Source: Rugamonas rivuli
Lineage (GTDB): Bacteria; Pseudomonadota; Gammaproteobacteria; Burkholderiales; Burkholderiaceae_D
DNA: 64,000 nt
Direction of reading: 5' to 3'
Assembly (NCBI RefSeq): GCF_009380165.1
Contig: NZ_WHUF01000001.1
Span: 1,054,001-1,118,000, forward strand
Shown one piece after another: positions 34,912-43,368 of the stretch. The position numbers were made by a program, and so were the translations under genes. Positions within the stretch are counted from its first letter, which is position 1. Every line of letters begins with the position of its first letter. The notes below the pieces were generated by a model. That model searched no databases. It saw only the letters and a list, made by a program, of their open reading frames with translations, and was not told the DNA's origin.

Positions 34912-35643
34912 TTACATGGACGCCGTCGAGAACTCGTACTCGATCAGCGATTCGTCATCCCAGCTGGTGTCGGCCACCGGCGGAGAAAACACATTCTTGT
35001 ACTTGGGGATAAACGGCAGCGGCATGCGGCGGTCGCCGGAGACCAGCGTCACTCCGGTCGCATTCAACGGCGCCTGGTAGCGTAGCTGGATACTCTTGAT
35101 GTGGCAAGCGCCACCAGCCAGCGCAAGGCCGTTACGAATCAGGAAAGGGATGTCTTCCCGATTAACGGCCCACCCGATCTCGCACTCCATGCGCAGATCG
35201 CCCAGCCGGCGTGCATTTACCGGAACGCCGGGGGTGTGGATATCGCCGCGCCAACGAACTACGCTCTTCTTCTTGTTCGTTACCAGATCCGCCTTGTCGT
35301 CGATGGCAGCCTGAATGCGCGGCAGGACGAAGGTGCCATCCGCCGCGACCGGGACGTTTTCCGAGGTATTGTCGCCGGCGATGCGCAGCGTAACACCCTC
35401 CACCGATGCGCCGGGCGTGGCGGACACCAGCTTGAATTTCATCGGCGCGGCGGGCGCGTATTTGCGGTTCGCTTCGAAAGCGTCCACGCCTTTCAGCATC
35501 ACCTTGTAGGACTTGAGTTCGGGGTTCTTCACGCCCCCCACTTCCACCACTTGCGGCGCGTCGGCATCGGCATCGGGAACTTCCTGTGCCCAGGCGCCGG
35601 TACTGGCCAGCAGCAGGCTTAAACAAAGCAGTTTATGTTTCAT
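34912..35643 (-). CDS. Hypothetical secreted protein
   Basis: A 243-residue protein starting at the ATG at 35643, which has an AAAGGAT ribosome site and yields the signal peptide MKHKLLCLSLLLASTGAWAQ. The mature protein begins with an acidic stretch (EVPDADADAPQVVEV) and continues as strand-rich sequence; two cysteines (RMECEIGW and GGACHIKS) could form a disulfide. I do not recognise the family. It starts 7 bp after the stop of the aldo/keto reductase gene and ends 17 bp before the DUF4272 gene, so all three are probably co-transcribed. Confidence 0.6.
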   Translation of the reverse strand: MKHKLLCLSLLLASTGAWAQEVPDADADAPQVVEVGGVKNPELKSYKVMLKGVDAFEANRKYAPAAPMKFKLVSATPGASVEGVTLRIAGDNTSENVPVAADGTFVLPRIQAAIDDKADLVTNKKKSVVRWRGDIHTPGVPVNARRLGDLRMECEIGWAVNREDIPFLIRNGLALAGGACHIKSIQLRYQAPLNATGVTLVSGDRRMPLPFIPKYKNVFSPPVADTSWDDESLIEYEFSTASM

Positions 35644-35650
35644 AGATCCT

Positions 35651-36490
35651 TTAACGCATGTCGAGCGCGCGGCGCCGACGTGGGGGTGGGAATGCATGAT
35701 CCAATGCGGCCAGATCCTGCGGGGAGAGTTTGATGTCGGCAGCGGCGCGGTTCGCGCGCACGTGAACGGGGTCGGTGGCTTTGGGGATGGCGATCACGCC
35801 ATCCTGGTGCAGCACCCACGCCAGCGCGATCTGCGCCGGAGTGACGCCGTGAGCGTGGGCGACAGCGTGCAGACCGGGATTGTCCAGCAACGCGGCTTGT
35901 TCGCGGCCGCTCGATTCCAGCGGCGAGTAGGCCATCACCGGCATGCCCTGCTGGCGGCACCACGGCAGCAGATCGAATTCGATGCCGCGTTTGATGAGGT
36001 TATACAGCACCTGGTCTGTGGCGACGGCGCCGCAATCGACGGCGTCCTGCATGCCTTCGAGATCGAAGTTGCTGACGCCGTAGTCCTTGATCTTACCGGC
36101 CTTCTTGAGTGCTTCGAAACCGTCGAAGGTCTCGTCGAGCGAGAAGCAGCCGGGCCAGTGCAGCAGATAGAGATCGATGCAATCGACCTTCAGACGGCGC
36201 AAGCTGCGTTCGCAGGCGGCCTGCGTGCCTTCGAGGTTGGCATTGTGCGGATAGACTTTGCTGACGAGGTAGACCTCGTCGCGACGGCCGGCGATGGCTT
36301 CGCCAACCACTTCCTCAGCACCGCCGTCGCCGTACATTTCGGCGGTATCGATCAGGGTCATGCCGAGATCGAGGCCCAGTTGCAGGGCGCGGACCTCATC
36401 GCGCTTGCGCGCGGCCTCCTCGCCCATATTCCACGTGCCCTGCCCCAGCACCGGCACGGACACCCCCGAAGGGAAGTTCACAGTTTTCAT
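35651..36490 (-). CDS. Aldo/keto reductase
   Basis: A 279-residue NADPH-dependent aldo/keto reductase. Start at 36490 ([24 protein letters not shown]) is chosen over an upstream Met because the first strand of the barrel begins there. The catalytic tetrad is visible: Asp and Tyr in [16 protein letters not shown], Lys in [10 protein letters not shown], and His in YLLHWPG. NADP-binding [16 protein letters not shown] lies near the end. Substrate cannot be deduced. Confidence 0.92.
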   Translation of the reverse strand: MKTVNFPSGVSVPVLGQGTWNMGEEAARKRDEVRALQLGLDLGMTLIDTAEMYGDGGAEEVVGEAIAGRRDEVYLVSKVYPHNANLEGTQAACERSLRRLKVDCIDLYLLHWPGCFSLDETFDGFEALKKAGKIKDYGVSNFDLEGMQDAVDCGAVATDQVLYNLIKRGIEFDLLPWCRQQGMPVMAYSPLESSGREQAALLDNPGLHAVAHAHGVTPAQIALAWVLHQDGVIAIPKATDPVHVRANRAAADIKLSPQDLAALDHAFPPPRRRRALDMR

Positions 36491-36587
36491 CGCGGGGCCC
36501 GCCGTCAAAAAAACGTATGGTAGCCCCAACGGTGCTTTTTTTGCAAACGCGCGGGATTATTTGACTTCGAAGCTGAGTCGCCGAGAC

Positions 36588-36907
36588 TCACTCTCCACGT
36601 GTTTTGAAATGATCTGACATACATTGCAAATACGCCTGGAGTCTTTGTGGATCTTCCGAGAAGTCTTGAACCATACTATATGTCCCGTTTTTGCTAACCA
36701 CATGCGCCCACTTGATTCCAAGCGTAGCGTCTAGCGGAACATCAATTTCCCTAGATCGAAAAAACATCCAGCAGTGTTCAGCTTCCAGATATTCATTTTC
36801 TAGCACCTCTGAAGTGAACCTGCGTATCCTTCAAGATCAATACGTGCTTGCTGATCGGCGATCTCCCTTGCCTGAAAAAGGGATATTGGCATCAATTTTT
36901 CATTCAT
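36588..36907 (-). pseudogene. Frameshifted small gene, possible immunity protein
   Basis: The ATG at 36907 opens a frame (MNEKLMPISLFQAREIADQQ...) that stops after 36 codons at a TAG. Shifting frame near 36820 continues it as FTSEVLENEYLEAEHCWMFF...DFSEDPQRLQAYLQCMSDHFKTRGE to 36588. Together they give a protein of about 107 residues resembling YrhB/Imm35-type immunity proteins (xLExxYxExxxCWMFFxxxEI). The 3' part alone (72 codons from a GTG at 36806) could still be translated. It is the most distal gene of the CDI orphan array and AT-rich like its neighbours. Confidence 0.5.
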
Positions 36908-36973
36908 AACAATGGCTCTCCCACCTTCGCCAGTTAACCATGTCAGCAATTACTCAACGCTGTCAATATTTTA

Positions 36974-37315
36974 TTATAACTTAACGTTAAATACAGCATC
37001 GTTTCTGAAAATAATGAAATCGCTGACCCCATTGAATTTACACAAGAAACCTTCCGAAAATTCACGATTCAGCACACCCGATATTTTGGCCTTATCGCAG
37101 TAACTTATTTTTCCACCGCCAAATGCAGGTACACAAGAAAGCAATTTATTTTCAAGATCTGGATGCTCTATAAAAATAGATTTTTCTTTATCGCCTAGGT
37201 CATCCATATTTTGCACAAAACATCCGATGCCGCAGCTCATCACAAAAATTCCCTCAAGCGTTATTCTGTGACCCACGGGAATACTCTTTGAAGAAAACAC
37301 TTCTGAAACCTGCAT
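36974..37315 (-). CDS. Hypothetical small protein, possible CDI immunity
   Basis: A 113-residue cytoplasmic protein starting at the ATG at 37315. Strand-rich: SIPVGHRITLEGIFVMSCGIGCFVQNMDD, IFIEHPDLENKLLSCVPAFGGGKISYCDKAKISGVLN, ending SDFIIFRNDAVFNVKL. Four cysteines are present. Not recognised. It is in the same frame as the preceding DUF4926 gene and follows its TGA by about 40 bp. Low GC and its position in the array suggest an immunity gene, which is inference. Confidence 0.5.
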   Translation of the reverse strand: MQVSEVFSSKSIPVGHRITLEGIFVMSCGIGCFVQNMDDLGDKEKSIFIEHPDLENKLLSCVPAFGGGKISYCDKAKISGVLNREFSEGFLCKFNGVSDFIIFRNDAVFNVKL

Positions 37316-37357
37316 ACGATACCCTATAGATCCTGCTTCGCCCCCGGAACCAAAAAC

Positions 37358-37567
37358 TCACTTCACACGTTGAGCCAACTCCAGATCTTTTTCATCTACT
37401 GTTAATACAGCCAACGAATCACCAGCATCGTTGACAAATTCAACTTCATATCGAGAATTCGTCGATTCGAACACCATCAATACAGCGCCAAGTGTACCCT
37501 TCGGAACATTCTTATTCAGCGAACGAACGGACTTTACAACATCATAGTCAAGAAATTTCGTCTTCAT
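37358..37567 (-). CDS. DUF4926-like small protein (copy 1)
   Basis: A 69-residue protein (MKTKFLDYDVVKSVRSLNKN...) resembling DUF4926. It is about 80% identical to a second copy at 40267-40476. KGTLGAVLMVFESTNSRYEVEFVNDAGDSLAVLTVDEKDLEL is a beta-rich SH3-like sequence. Its first codons overlap the last codons of a toxin-tail remnant, the arrangement expected of a cdiA-CT/cdiI junction, so an immunity role is likely. Confidence 0.65.
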   Translation of the reverse strand: MKTKFLDYDVVKSVRSLNKNVPKGTLGAVLMVFESTNSRYEVEFVNDAGDSLAVLTVDEKDLELAQRVK

Positions 37568-37637
37568 TTTTGTAGTAGCTCACTAATTTACTGAAGGATT
37601 GCATTATCTTTTCCGCAAGGAAGTCCTGGTTTCGATA
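37548..37637 (-). pseudogene. CdiA-CT toxin tail remnant
   Basis: A 29-codon open stretch (YRNQDFLAEKIMQSFSKL...KNEDEIS) ends with a TGA inside the start of the DUF4926 gene (20-bp overlap). Upstream in this frame is a stop codon. It has the look of the C-terminal tail of a lost toxin left attached to its immunity gene. Confidence 0.4.
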
Positions 37638-37667
37638 TTACCATTGACCATTGAGGTTCCATCGCAA

Positions 37668-38087
37668 TCAGAATTCCTCAATAAATCGCAGTCCGTCTTC
37701 ATCATTTACAACATAAATGGTTTCATATTGAAATGAGAGCAGAAAATTGCCACTAGTCAGCTCTGCCAGTCGATGCAGGAATTGATGCAACTCCTTGCTG
37801 CACTCAGCATATCGCTCCCTGACATATTTAAACGAGATTCGAGCGCAAACATCCCAATCCAGCGGCTCAGAAACGCCTTCAGTTATCACACAAGATCGCA
37901 TTCCATTTTCAGTCCAATATGAATTGTTACGATCAAACAGACCAAAATGCATATTTGATACAGAAAAATTCCCACTTAAACCAAATTCTTCCTCCACGAA
38001 ATCGTCTGCTCCTGCACTCTTAAGGGCACTTATAATTTCCCGCAGCTGAACCTTACAATCCGCTTCCAAATTCAAAGTAAATGACAT
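37668..38087 (-). CDS. Hypothetical protein, probable orphan CDI immunity
   Basis: A 139-residue soluble protein (MSFTLNLEADCKVQLREIISALKSAGADDF). Acidic, with a later LDWDVCARISFKYVRERYAECSKELHQFLHRLAEL helix pair and a FLLSFQYETIYVVNDEDGLRFIEEF ending. I do not recognise the family, but the SGNFLLSFQYETIYxxxDxxGLxF ending is common among polymorphic-toxin immunity proteins. It follows a toxin-tail remnant by 3 bp. Confidence 0.55.
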   Translation of the reverse strand: MSFTLNLEADCKVQLREIISALKSAGADDFVEEEFGLSGNFSVSNMHFGLFDRNNSYWTENGMRSCVITEGVSEPLDWDVCARISFKYVRERYAECSKELHQFLHRLAELTSGNFLLSFQYETIYVVNDEDGLRFIEEF

Positions 38088-38090
38088 TAT

Positions 38091-38165
38091 TTATTTCCAA
38101 GCTTTAGCGATCAAACTCTTTAATGTGGCTATCTGACTATCAGTCATGCCCTTTGTTGGCGTCGA
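38091..38165 (-). pseudogene. CdiA-CT toxin tail remnant
   Basis: A 24-codon open stretch (STPTKGMTDSQIATLKSLIA...) ends at TAA 38093-38091, 3 bp before the start of the next small gene. The helical Lys-rich ending is typical of polymorphic toxin C-termini, and a stop codon truncates it upstream. Confidence 0.4.
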
Positions 38166-38189
38166 TTATGTACCCACTGCCACTTTGAT

Positions 38190-38603
38190 CTACCCGTGAG
38201 TCAGCAATTCATTTGCTTCTTCCGCCGTTGCAAGATCAACCGGCTCAAACTGCACCGATAACCCTTCAAATTTTGATAGAGCATCTTTGACGATCATCGA
38301 AAGGAAGTCTTCGCGAGTGAGGACTTTTATCGATATCGCATCCGACTCGAATCTGGAAATCTGAGAATCTATTAGACGCAACACCGTAAACTCCTCAAGT
38401 GACACCCATTTTTCACGAAGATACTGCACCACATCTTCTTTTAATGACGAATCATTCATTGCCAATCCAAATGTTGCCCATCCCCATCGCGCAAGACTCT
38501 GGCGCGAAGGAATTTCCTCATCAGCGAGAATTTTCGCTCCACAATTTGTGCAGCATGTTTCATTTTCCGAATATTTCCCACATGTATCGCAAATAGTTCT
38601 CAC
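38190..38603 (-). CDS. Zinc-ribbon hypothetical protein, possible orphan immunity
   Basis: A 137-residue protein starting at the GTG at 38603 with a GGAGA ribosome site. Residues 4-21 carry CDTCG...CCTNCG, a CxxC...CxxC zinc ribbon. The rest is helical (LARWGWATFGLAMNDSSLKEDVVQYLREKW, EDFLSMIVKDALSKFEGLSV). Unrecognised. Its ribosome site and start lie inside the end of the cdiA fragment upstream, in a different frame, so its present start may have been created by the recombination that placed it there. Confidence 0.5.
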   Translation of the reverse strand: MRTICDTCGKYSENETCCTNCGAKILADEEIPSRQSLARWGWATFGLAMNDSSLKEDVVQYLREKWVSLEEFTVLRLIDSQISRFESDAISIKVLTREDFLSMIVKDALSKFEGLSVQFEPVDLATAEEANELLTHG

Positions 38604-38898
38604 GCTTATTCTCCATTGAGATGACCACCTGCGTACCGCTCAGCTTGATGCCCTGGCCAGCGACCATCGCCAGGTCGCCGCTGCTGGTGACCTGGCTGGT
38701 CTTATACGTCATGCTGCTGTCATTTTCCGTGATGCCGGCCACTTGCGACGCATAGGTGCTGCCGGTCTGCAGCGCATTGAGGGGCAACGTCGCGCCCCGC
38801 GACGATGCCGACGCTGGCATATCCTGCCCCGCCACCAGCACCGTGCGGCCGTTGATCCCGTTGTAGGAGCTGAACAGACAATCGCTGGCTTCAATGTC
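38560..38898 (-). pseudogene. Displaced cdiA haemagglutinin-repeat fragment 3
   Basis: Encodes GRTVLVAGQD joined directly to a segment matching NALQTGSTYASQVAGITE and continuing SSGDLAMVAGQGIKLSGTQV. In intact cdiA these two blocks are separated by about 100 codons, so the fragment carries an internal deletion. It ends out of homology after KLSGTQVVISMEN. No intact start; it is a remnant of a cdiA gene. Confidence 0.75.
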
Positions 38899-38921
38899 AG
38901 ATCAGGTCGCAATCACTGCAA

Positions 38922-39344
38922 TCAAACCTGTACAACATCCATTTCTGCAAGTACCTGACCAAGAGACTGCGACAGTCCTGAGTGCATTGCCTCCCAGCTA
39001 TCGAGTTCAAACATTCGCAGCAACTCAAGCAATTTTTGAGTGCCAGAAAGATGCATGACATCCCAAACCAAATCAACATCGAATCCGTTTTCCGAATCAC
39101 CTTCTTGCAAAAGCCCCCTGACCTCTTCAGCACTTTTAGCCTGATAACCCTCCATTCCTGACAATGGAGTAACAAGTCCCGCCGCCAACATACTGCAGGC
39201 AAGTGAAACTACATCTTTACGCCACTCCAAAGGCGTATCGCCATATTGCCCTCCATGTATTTTTGGCAGCATTGCATTAGGAGAAGAATCATCCAATCCA
39301 AACGAAATAATTTGTTGCTGCATTTCAATATTGAATTTAATCAT
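38922..39344 (-). CDS. Probable orphan CDI immunity protein
   Basis: A 140-residue soluble protein (MIKFNIEMQQQIISFGLDDSSPNAMLPK). WRKDVVSLACSMLAAGLVTPLSG, KSAEEVRGLLQEGDSENGFDVDLVWDVMHLSGTQKLLELLRMF and a helical tail are visible. The pattern of a 'small protein with a C-terminal region predicting binding to a toxin' is common but the family is not recognised. Its ATG overlaps the stop of cdiA fragment 2 in ATGATTAA (8 bp), as in native cdiA-cdiI junctions. Confidence 0.65.
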   Translation of the reverse strand: MIKFNIEMQQQIISFGLDDSSPNAMLPKIHGGQYGDTPLEWRKDVVSLACSMLAAGLVTPLSGMEGYQAKSAEEVRGLLQEGDSENGFDVDLVWDVMHLSGTQKLLELLRMFELDSWEAMHSGLSQSLGQVLAEMDVVQV

Positions 39345-40266
39345 TTACACCCTCACTGGCAGGAAATTTAAATTTAGCTACGTTGCCTTTGTTAATACCT
39401 TTGACCGCTGCGCTGTTCACCTCAACGTGACTGTTGATATATTCCTGCTTGATGGTCAGCGACTGGTTGATGACATCGCGCCCAGCCGACAAGCCCACCG
39501 CGCCGCCCTTGATGGCGCCGCCCTGGTTGACGATATCCTGCCCCGCCACCAGCACCGTGCGGCCGTTGGCGCCGTCGATCAGGCCGCCACGGTTGACGAT
39601 GCTGTCTCTGGTGTTGATGGCCACGCCATCGCCAGTCACCAGCGCGCCGCTGGCCTTGACCGCGTCGCCGCCCGCGTGCGCCAGGTAGACCTTGGGCACC
39701 TGCACGTTTTCCACCGTGCCGTCCGGCAGGCTGACGGTTTGCGTTTCCATCCAGACGATGTCGCTGGTCAGGTGGCTGATCTGGTCGGCGCTCAGCGCGA
39801 TACCCGGACGCAGGTCGTATTGCTGCGCGAAGCTGATGCCGCTGGTCATCAGATCCTTGTAGCGGCTGTCGTCGTTCTGGCCGCCGGTCGGTGCGCGGCC
39901 GGTCAGTTCGATCAACTGGTCGCGCACCAGGCGCTGTTCGTAGAAGCCATCGCCCAGGCGCTTTTGCGTGACGGCCGGATCGGTATCAAGCGCTTTCAGC
40001 AGGTAGTCGCTGCTGATCCAGTTGCCGTGGTTGGCGAACTGGGGACGGGTTTCGAACACATAGCTGCCGTTGGCGTTCGGGTTCAGCAACGACAGGCCGT
40101 TCGGCGCCACCTTGACCGCCGTGCCGCTGTTGGCTGCGTTCTGCGCCAGGCTGGCGCCATGGCCGGAGCTGACGTCGCCCAGCGCCTTGCCGCTGGCGTT
40201 GATGTTATCGACGTCGCGGGCCCCGTTGTAGGCGCCGCTACTGTCGACATCGTCGCTAGAGCCAAC
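39337..40266 (-). pseudogene. Displaced cdiA fragment 2 with a short toxin tail
   Basis: An open frame from 40266 to 39337 nearly identical to intact cdiA (39439-40250 against 47867-48718). It covers the GARDVDNINASGK region through SLTIKQEY, then switches to a unique tail of about 30 residues ending FPASEGVND. A block present in intact cdiA (STAATSEPAKGSGTSGK) is deleted. There is no good start; a GTG at 40110 is the first. The tail overlaps the next immunity-like gene. It reads as a cdiA-CT/cdiI module whose toxin has been almost wholly lost. Confidence 0.8.
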
Positions 40267-40476
40267 TCACATCATTCGTTGAATCAGCTCCAAATCTTTT
40301 TCGTCTACTGTTAATACAGCCAACGATTCACCAGCACGGTTGACAAATTCAACTTCATATCGAGAGTTCGCCGATTCAAACACCATTAATACAGTACCAG
40401 TTGTACCCTTCGGAACACTCTTAGTCAGCGAACGAACTGATCTTACAACGTCATATTCAAGAAATTTTGTCTTCAT
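40267..40476 (-). CDS. DUF4926-like small protein (copy 2)
   Basis: A 69-residue paralogue of the protein at 37358-37567, starting at the ATG at 40476 (MKTKFLEYDVVRSVRSLTKS); a Met 10 codons upstream is possible. The two differ by scattered substitutions (DYDVVKSVRSLNKNVPKGTLG against EYDVVRSVRSLTKSVPKGTTG, in shorter pieces). It lies between an upstream immunity-like gene and cdiA fragment 2. Duplication in the array suggests that it protects against a toxin variant that has been acquired twice. Confidence 0.65.
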   Translation of the reverse strand: MKTKFLEYDVVRSVRSLTKSVPKGTTGTVLMVFESANSRYEVEFVNRAGESLAVLTVDEKDLELIQRMM

Positions 40477-40514
40477 TTTATGGGGCAGGCTCACCCGGTT
40501 ACTCATGGATCAAA

Positions 40515-40979
40515 TTATTTATTTCTACCAGCCCAACCGCACTCAATCAGTTTCTCGCCATAGATTTTATCCGCATCGAAATTAAAATTTAAATCCAAAG
40601 AACGTATAGCAGAAATAAACTCAAGAGGCGGAAAATAGTTGTGAAACTCAATAAAATGTATAATTATAATAGGTGAGGCATAAATACAATTTCCTGACGG
40701 AATCCAAAGTTCAGCATTTGGAAGAAACTTCCCTCCCTCCCCTTTTAACTCCACGGACCCACAAACCTCACAAAAAGGCATTTCTCTAATTGGTTCAACA
40801 AGCGGCTTTAATGCAACCCTCCCAGAAGCTAAAATTTTCAATTTAAGAATAAGTTCCGATGGTACCTCCCCCACTGAAAATTTCTCACCAATGTTGAGCC
40901 ATCCAACATTTTTTACGTCTCTCATCTCGTACGGTGAGATCTGATGGGTGTAATTTGTCAAATCTTTAAAATAATTCAT
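40515..40979 (-). CDS. Probable immunity protein of the Stv-like orphan toxin
   Basis: A 154-residue protein (MNYFKDLTNYTHQISPYEM, NVGWLNIGEKFSVGEVPSELILKL). The opening YFxDLTxYxY...NVGWL and a CEVCGSVEL motif (possible zinc knuckle) recall a family of small proteins found with polymorphic toxins. The ending is strand-rich (ASPIIIIHFIEFHNYFPPLEFISAI). It starts 12 bp after the stop of the Stv-like gene on the same strand, the position of a cognate immunity gene. Confidence 0.65.
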   Translation of the reverse strand: MNYFKDLTNYTHQISPYEMRDVKNVGWLNIGEKFSVGEVPSELILKLKILASGRVALKPLVEPIREMPFCEVCGSVELKGEGGKFLPNAELWIPSGNCIYASPIIIIHFIEFHNYFPPLEFISAIRSLDLNFNFDADKIYGEKLIECGWAGRNK

Positions 40980-40991
40980 TTTTCACCATAA

Positions 40992-42053
40992 TTATTTAGG
41001 AATATATGGAACTACTTGAGTACATGCGGCCCAGAAAACACAACCCATATTTGGTTTAAGAAATACCGAAAGATGAGTCGCTGCGTCCGTGGTCGTCGAT
41101 TTGCTAAATATATTTAACGGCTTATTTTTATAACCAGGACTGAGTAACGTGTAATTAAACCCTGTTTCACCTGGCGATATAACATTATACCCCGCCAAAT
41201 CCGCAAAGTTTCGAGGTCGAAGAATTTCTCCATTTGGACCAATACCCGAACTCAAAATACTTTCAAGATGTTCCACGGAGGTAACATTTTCCAATATACG
41301 GCCGGTAGAATCTGCTATTGTAATTCCCGGTCGTGGCGTAATCACCGTGGTTCCTGCTGGCGAGACATACTGGCCGTTGCCAAGAACAGTAGCACTTGTA
41401 TCCATTACACCATGGCCCGCCAATGCTTGCCCGCTACCACCGTCAGTAACATTAGCAGCAAATTGATGACCATTGGCACCGCCCAAACCCCGGTCAAGGG
41501 AGTTAAATGTTGGCCCAAATTTTACGACCGCATATCCACCTCCAAAGCCTGCTCCGATTTGCGATCCAGAATAAAGGAGCTCTGCCCATCCTGGCGACAA
41601 CCCCGTACGTTGAAGCAATTGTCCGCCTGTCGTTGCGTGAAGAGTTCCATCACTAACGTTCTGGCCTCCCGTGTAGACATTGTCCACTCCCGACAGCACT
41701 TGAAAACCGCCAAACGCTGCGACGAGGCAGCCTCCGCCGAGGGTTTCCATACAGCTGGCCAAGCCGATGCTGACTAATGCACCGCCACCGAAACTTTGCG
41801 TGCCCCCGCCAGCAATCTGTACTACTCCAACAAAACGATTTTCTCCCGACTTCCCTATTGCATTGGGCAACACATCAGCAGCACACTCAGCAGTGATACA
41901 GCCATTTGCATTCGGTGTAAACGGATTGACAGCAGGCTCAGGCTTACTCGGCGAGACTTGCCCAAGCGTGCTCGCTCTTGCTGTAACCGAGCGCGCCGGA
42001 GGCGACATTGAACGAGAACCCGCTGCGATCGTGCTGTTCGCTATGCTTTTCAC
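40992..42053 (-). CDS. Orphan CdiA C-terminal module with Stv-like domain
   Basis: An open frame of up to 353 codons. The first ~25 codons antiparallel no homology and are a shifted reading of haemagglutinin-repeat DNA, so the natural protein is the part from about GQVSPSKPEPAVNPF onward. That includes a Gly-rich linker (GGGALVSIGLASCMETLGGGCLVAAFGG) typical of CdiA pretoxin regions. The C-terminal domain (HGVMDTSATVLGNGQYVSPAGTTVI...GYNVISPGETGFNYTLLSP..., ending FLKPNMGCVFWAACTQ) resembles the Stv putative-adhesin/effector domain of polymorphic toxins. It is out of frame with the cdiA fragment before it and may be silent. Confidence 0.6.
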   Translation of the reverse strand: MKSIANSTIAAGSRSMSPPARSVTARASTLGQVSPSKPEPAVNPFTPNANGCITAECAADVLPNAIGKSGENRFVGVVQIAGGGTQSFGGGALVSIGLASCMETLGGGCLVAAFGGFQVLSGVDNVYTGGQNVSDGTLHATTGGQLLQRTGLSPGWAELLYSGSQIGAGFGGGYAVVKFGPTFNSLDRGLGGANGHQFAANVTDGGSGQALAGHGVMDTSATVLGNGQYVSPAGTTVITPRPGITIADSTGRILENVTSVEHLESILSSGIGPNGEILRPRNFADLAGYNVISPGETGFNYTLLSPGYKNKPLNIFSKSTTTDAATHLSVFLKPNMGCVFWAACTQVVPYIPK

Positions 42054-43293
42054 TATCGCTCTGCTGCGCGCTGGAGACCAGCAGATCGCGGCCCGCGTTC
42101 AAGGTCAGCGCCTGCGTGGCGCTCAACTGGCTGCCGTTGACGACGATATCGTTGCCGGACTTGACCACAACCGAATCGCCGCTGACGCTGCTGCCCACCA
42201 CCTTGTCGATCTTGCTGTAGTCGGCCGACGTATTGCTGCTCTTCTTGAACATGCTGCTCGATTCGTCATGGTGCGCCAGATCGGTCAGGTGGTTTTCCTG
42301 CACCTGCGTGATGCTGACGTCGCCACTGGCCGCCAACAGCACCTTGCCGCCGCCGGCCAGGTTGCTGCCAGCAATCGCCAGATTGCCCAGGCCGCTATCA
42401 CCGGCCTTGACCGCCAGATCGCCGCCAGCCGTTACCGACGCGCCGACCACGCTCTGGTTCTGGTGGATCTCCTTGTCATACAGCTTGCTGCCCGGGTCGT
42501 TCTGCTTGCTGATGTTGACTTCGTTGACGACGGCCGCGATGCTGACGTCGCGCCCCGCCACCAGCGTGCCGCTGCCGGTAGCGCCGATGGCCACTTGCGT
42601 GCCGCTCAGCTTGATGTCCTGGCCGGCCACCATGGTCAAATCGCCGCTGCTGGCGACCTGGCCGGTCTTGTAGGTAGTGCTGCTGTCTTTTTCCGTATAG
42701 GCCGCCACCTGCGAGGCGTAGGTGCTGCCGGTTTGCAGTGCGTTGAAATTGACGTCACGCCCCGCGCCGATGCCGACACTGGCGCCGGCTATCGTGCCGC
42801 CGGTATCGGCCACATCGAGCCCAGCCTTGATCGCCACCGCGCCGCTGCCCGTGATGCTGGCCTGGTTGGACAAGGTGGTGTAGTTGCCGCTGGTGTTGAC
42901 GCTGGCGTATTCCTGCTTGATGGTCAGCGACTGGTTGATGACATCGCGCCCAGCCGACAAGCCCACCGCGCCGCCCTTGATGGCGCCGCCCTGGTTGACG
43001 ATATCCTGCCCCGCCACCAGCACCGTGCGGCCGTTGGCGCCGTCGATCAGGCCGCCACGGTTGACGATGCTGTCGCTGGTGTTGATGGCCACGCCATCGC
43101 CAGTCACCAGCGCGCCGCTGGCCTTGACCGCGTCGCCGCCCGCGTGCGCCAGGTAGACCTTGGGCACCAGCACGTTTTCCACCGTGCCGTCCGGCAGGCT
43201 GACGGTTTGCGTTTCCATCCAGACGATGTCGCTGGTCAGGTGGCTGATCTGGTCGGCGCTCAGCGCGATGCCGAGGAGCAGATCATACTGTTT
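41944..43293 (-). pseudogene. Displaced cdiA haemagglutinin-repeat fragment 1
   Basis: Nearly identical and collinear with intact cdiA (41970-43280 against about 46930-48236). The frame encodes HLTSDIVWMETQTVSLPDGTVEN through GALGYSKSE and then leaves homology as HAWASLAE and stops at 41944. Upstream the frame closes at a TGA near 43320. The following Stv-like module continues in another frame. The fragment therefore supplies homology for recombination rather than a protein. Confidence 0.85.
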
Positions 43294-43368
43294 GTGTTGC
43301 CAGTGCTTCGACTGCTGTCAACCGCTAATTAAAAGCAAGTTCCTCCAGAACTCAACTTTTAATTAGAT

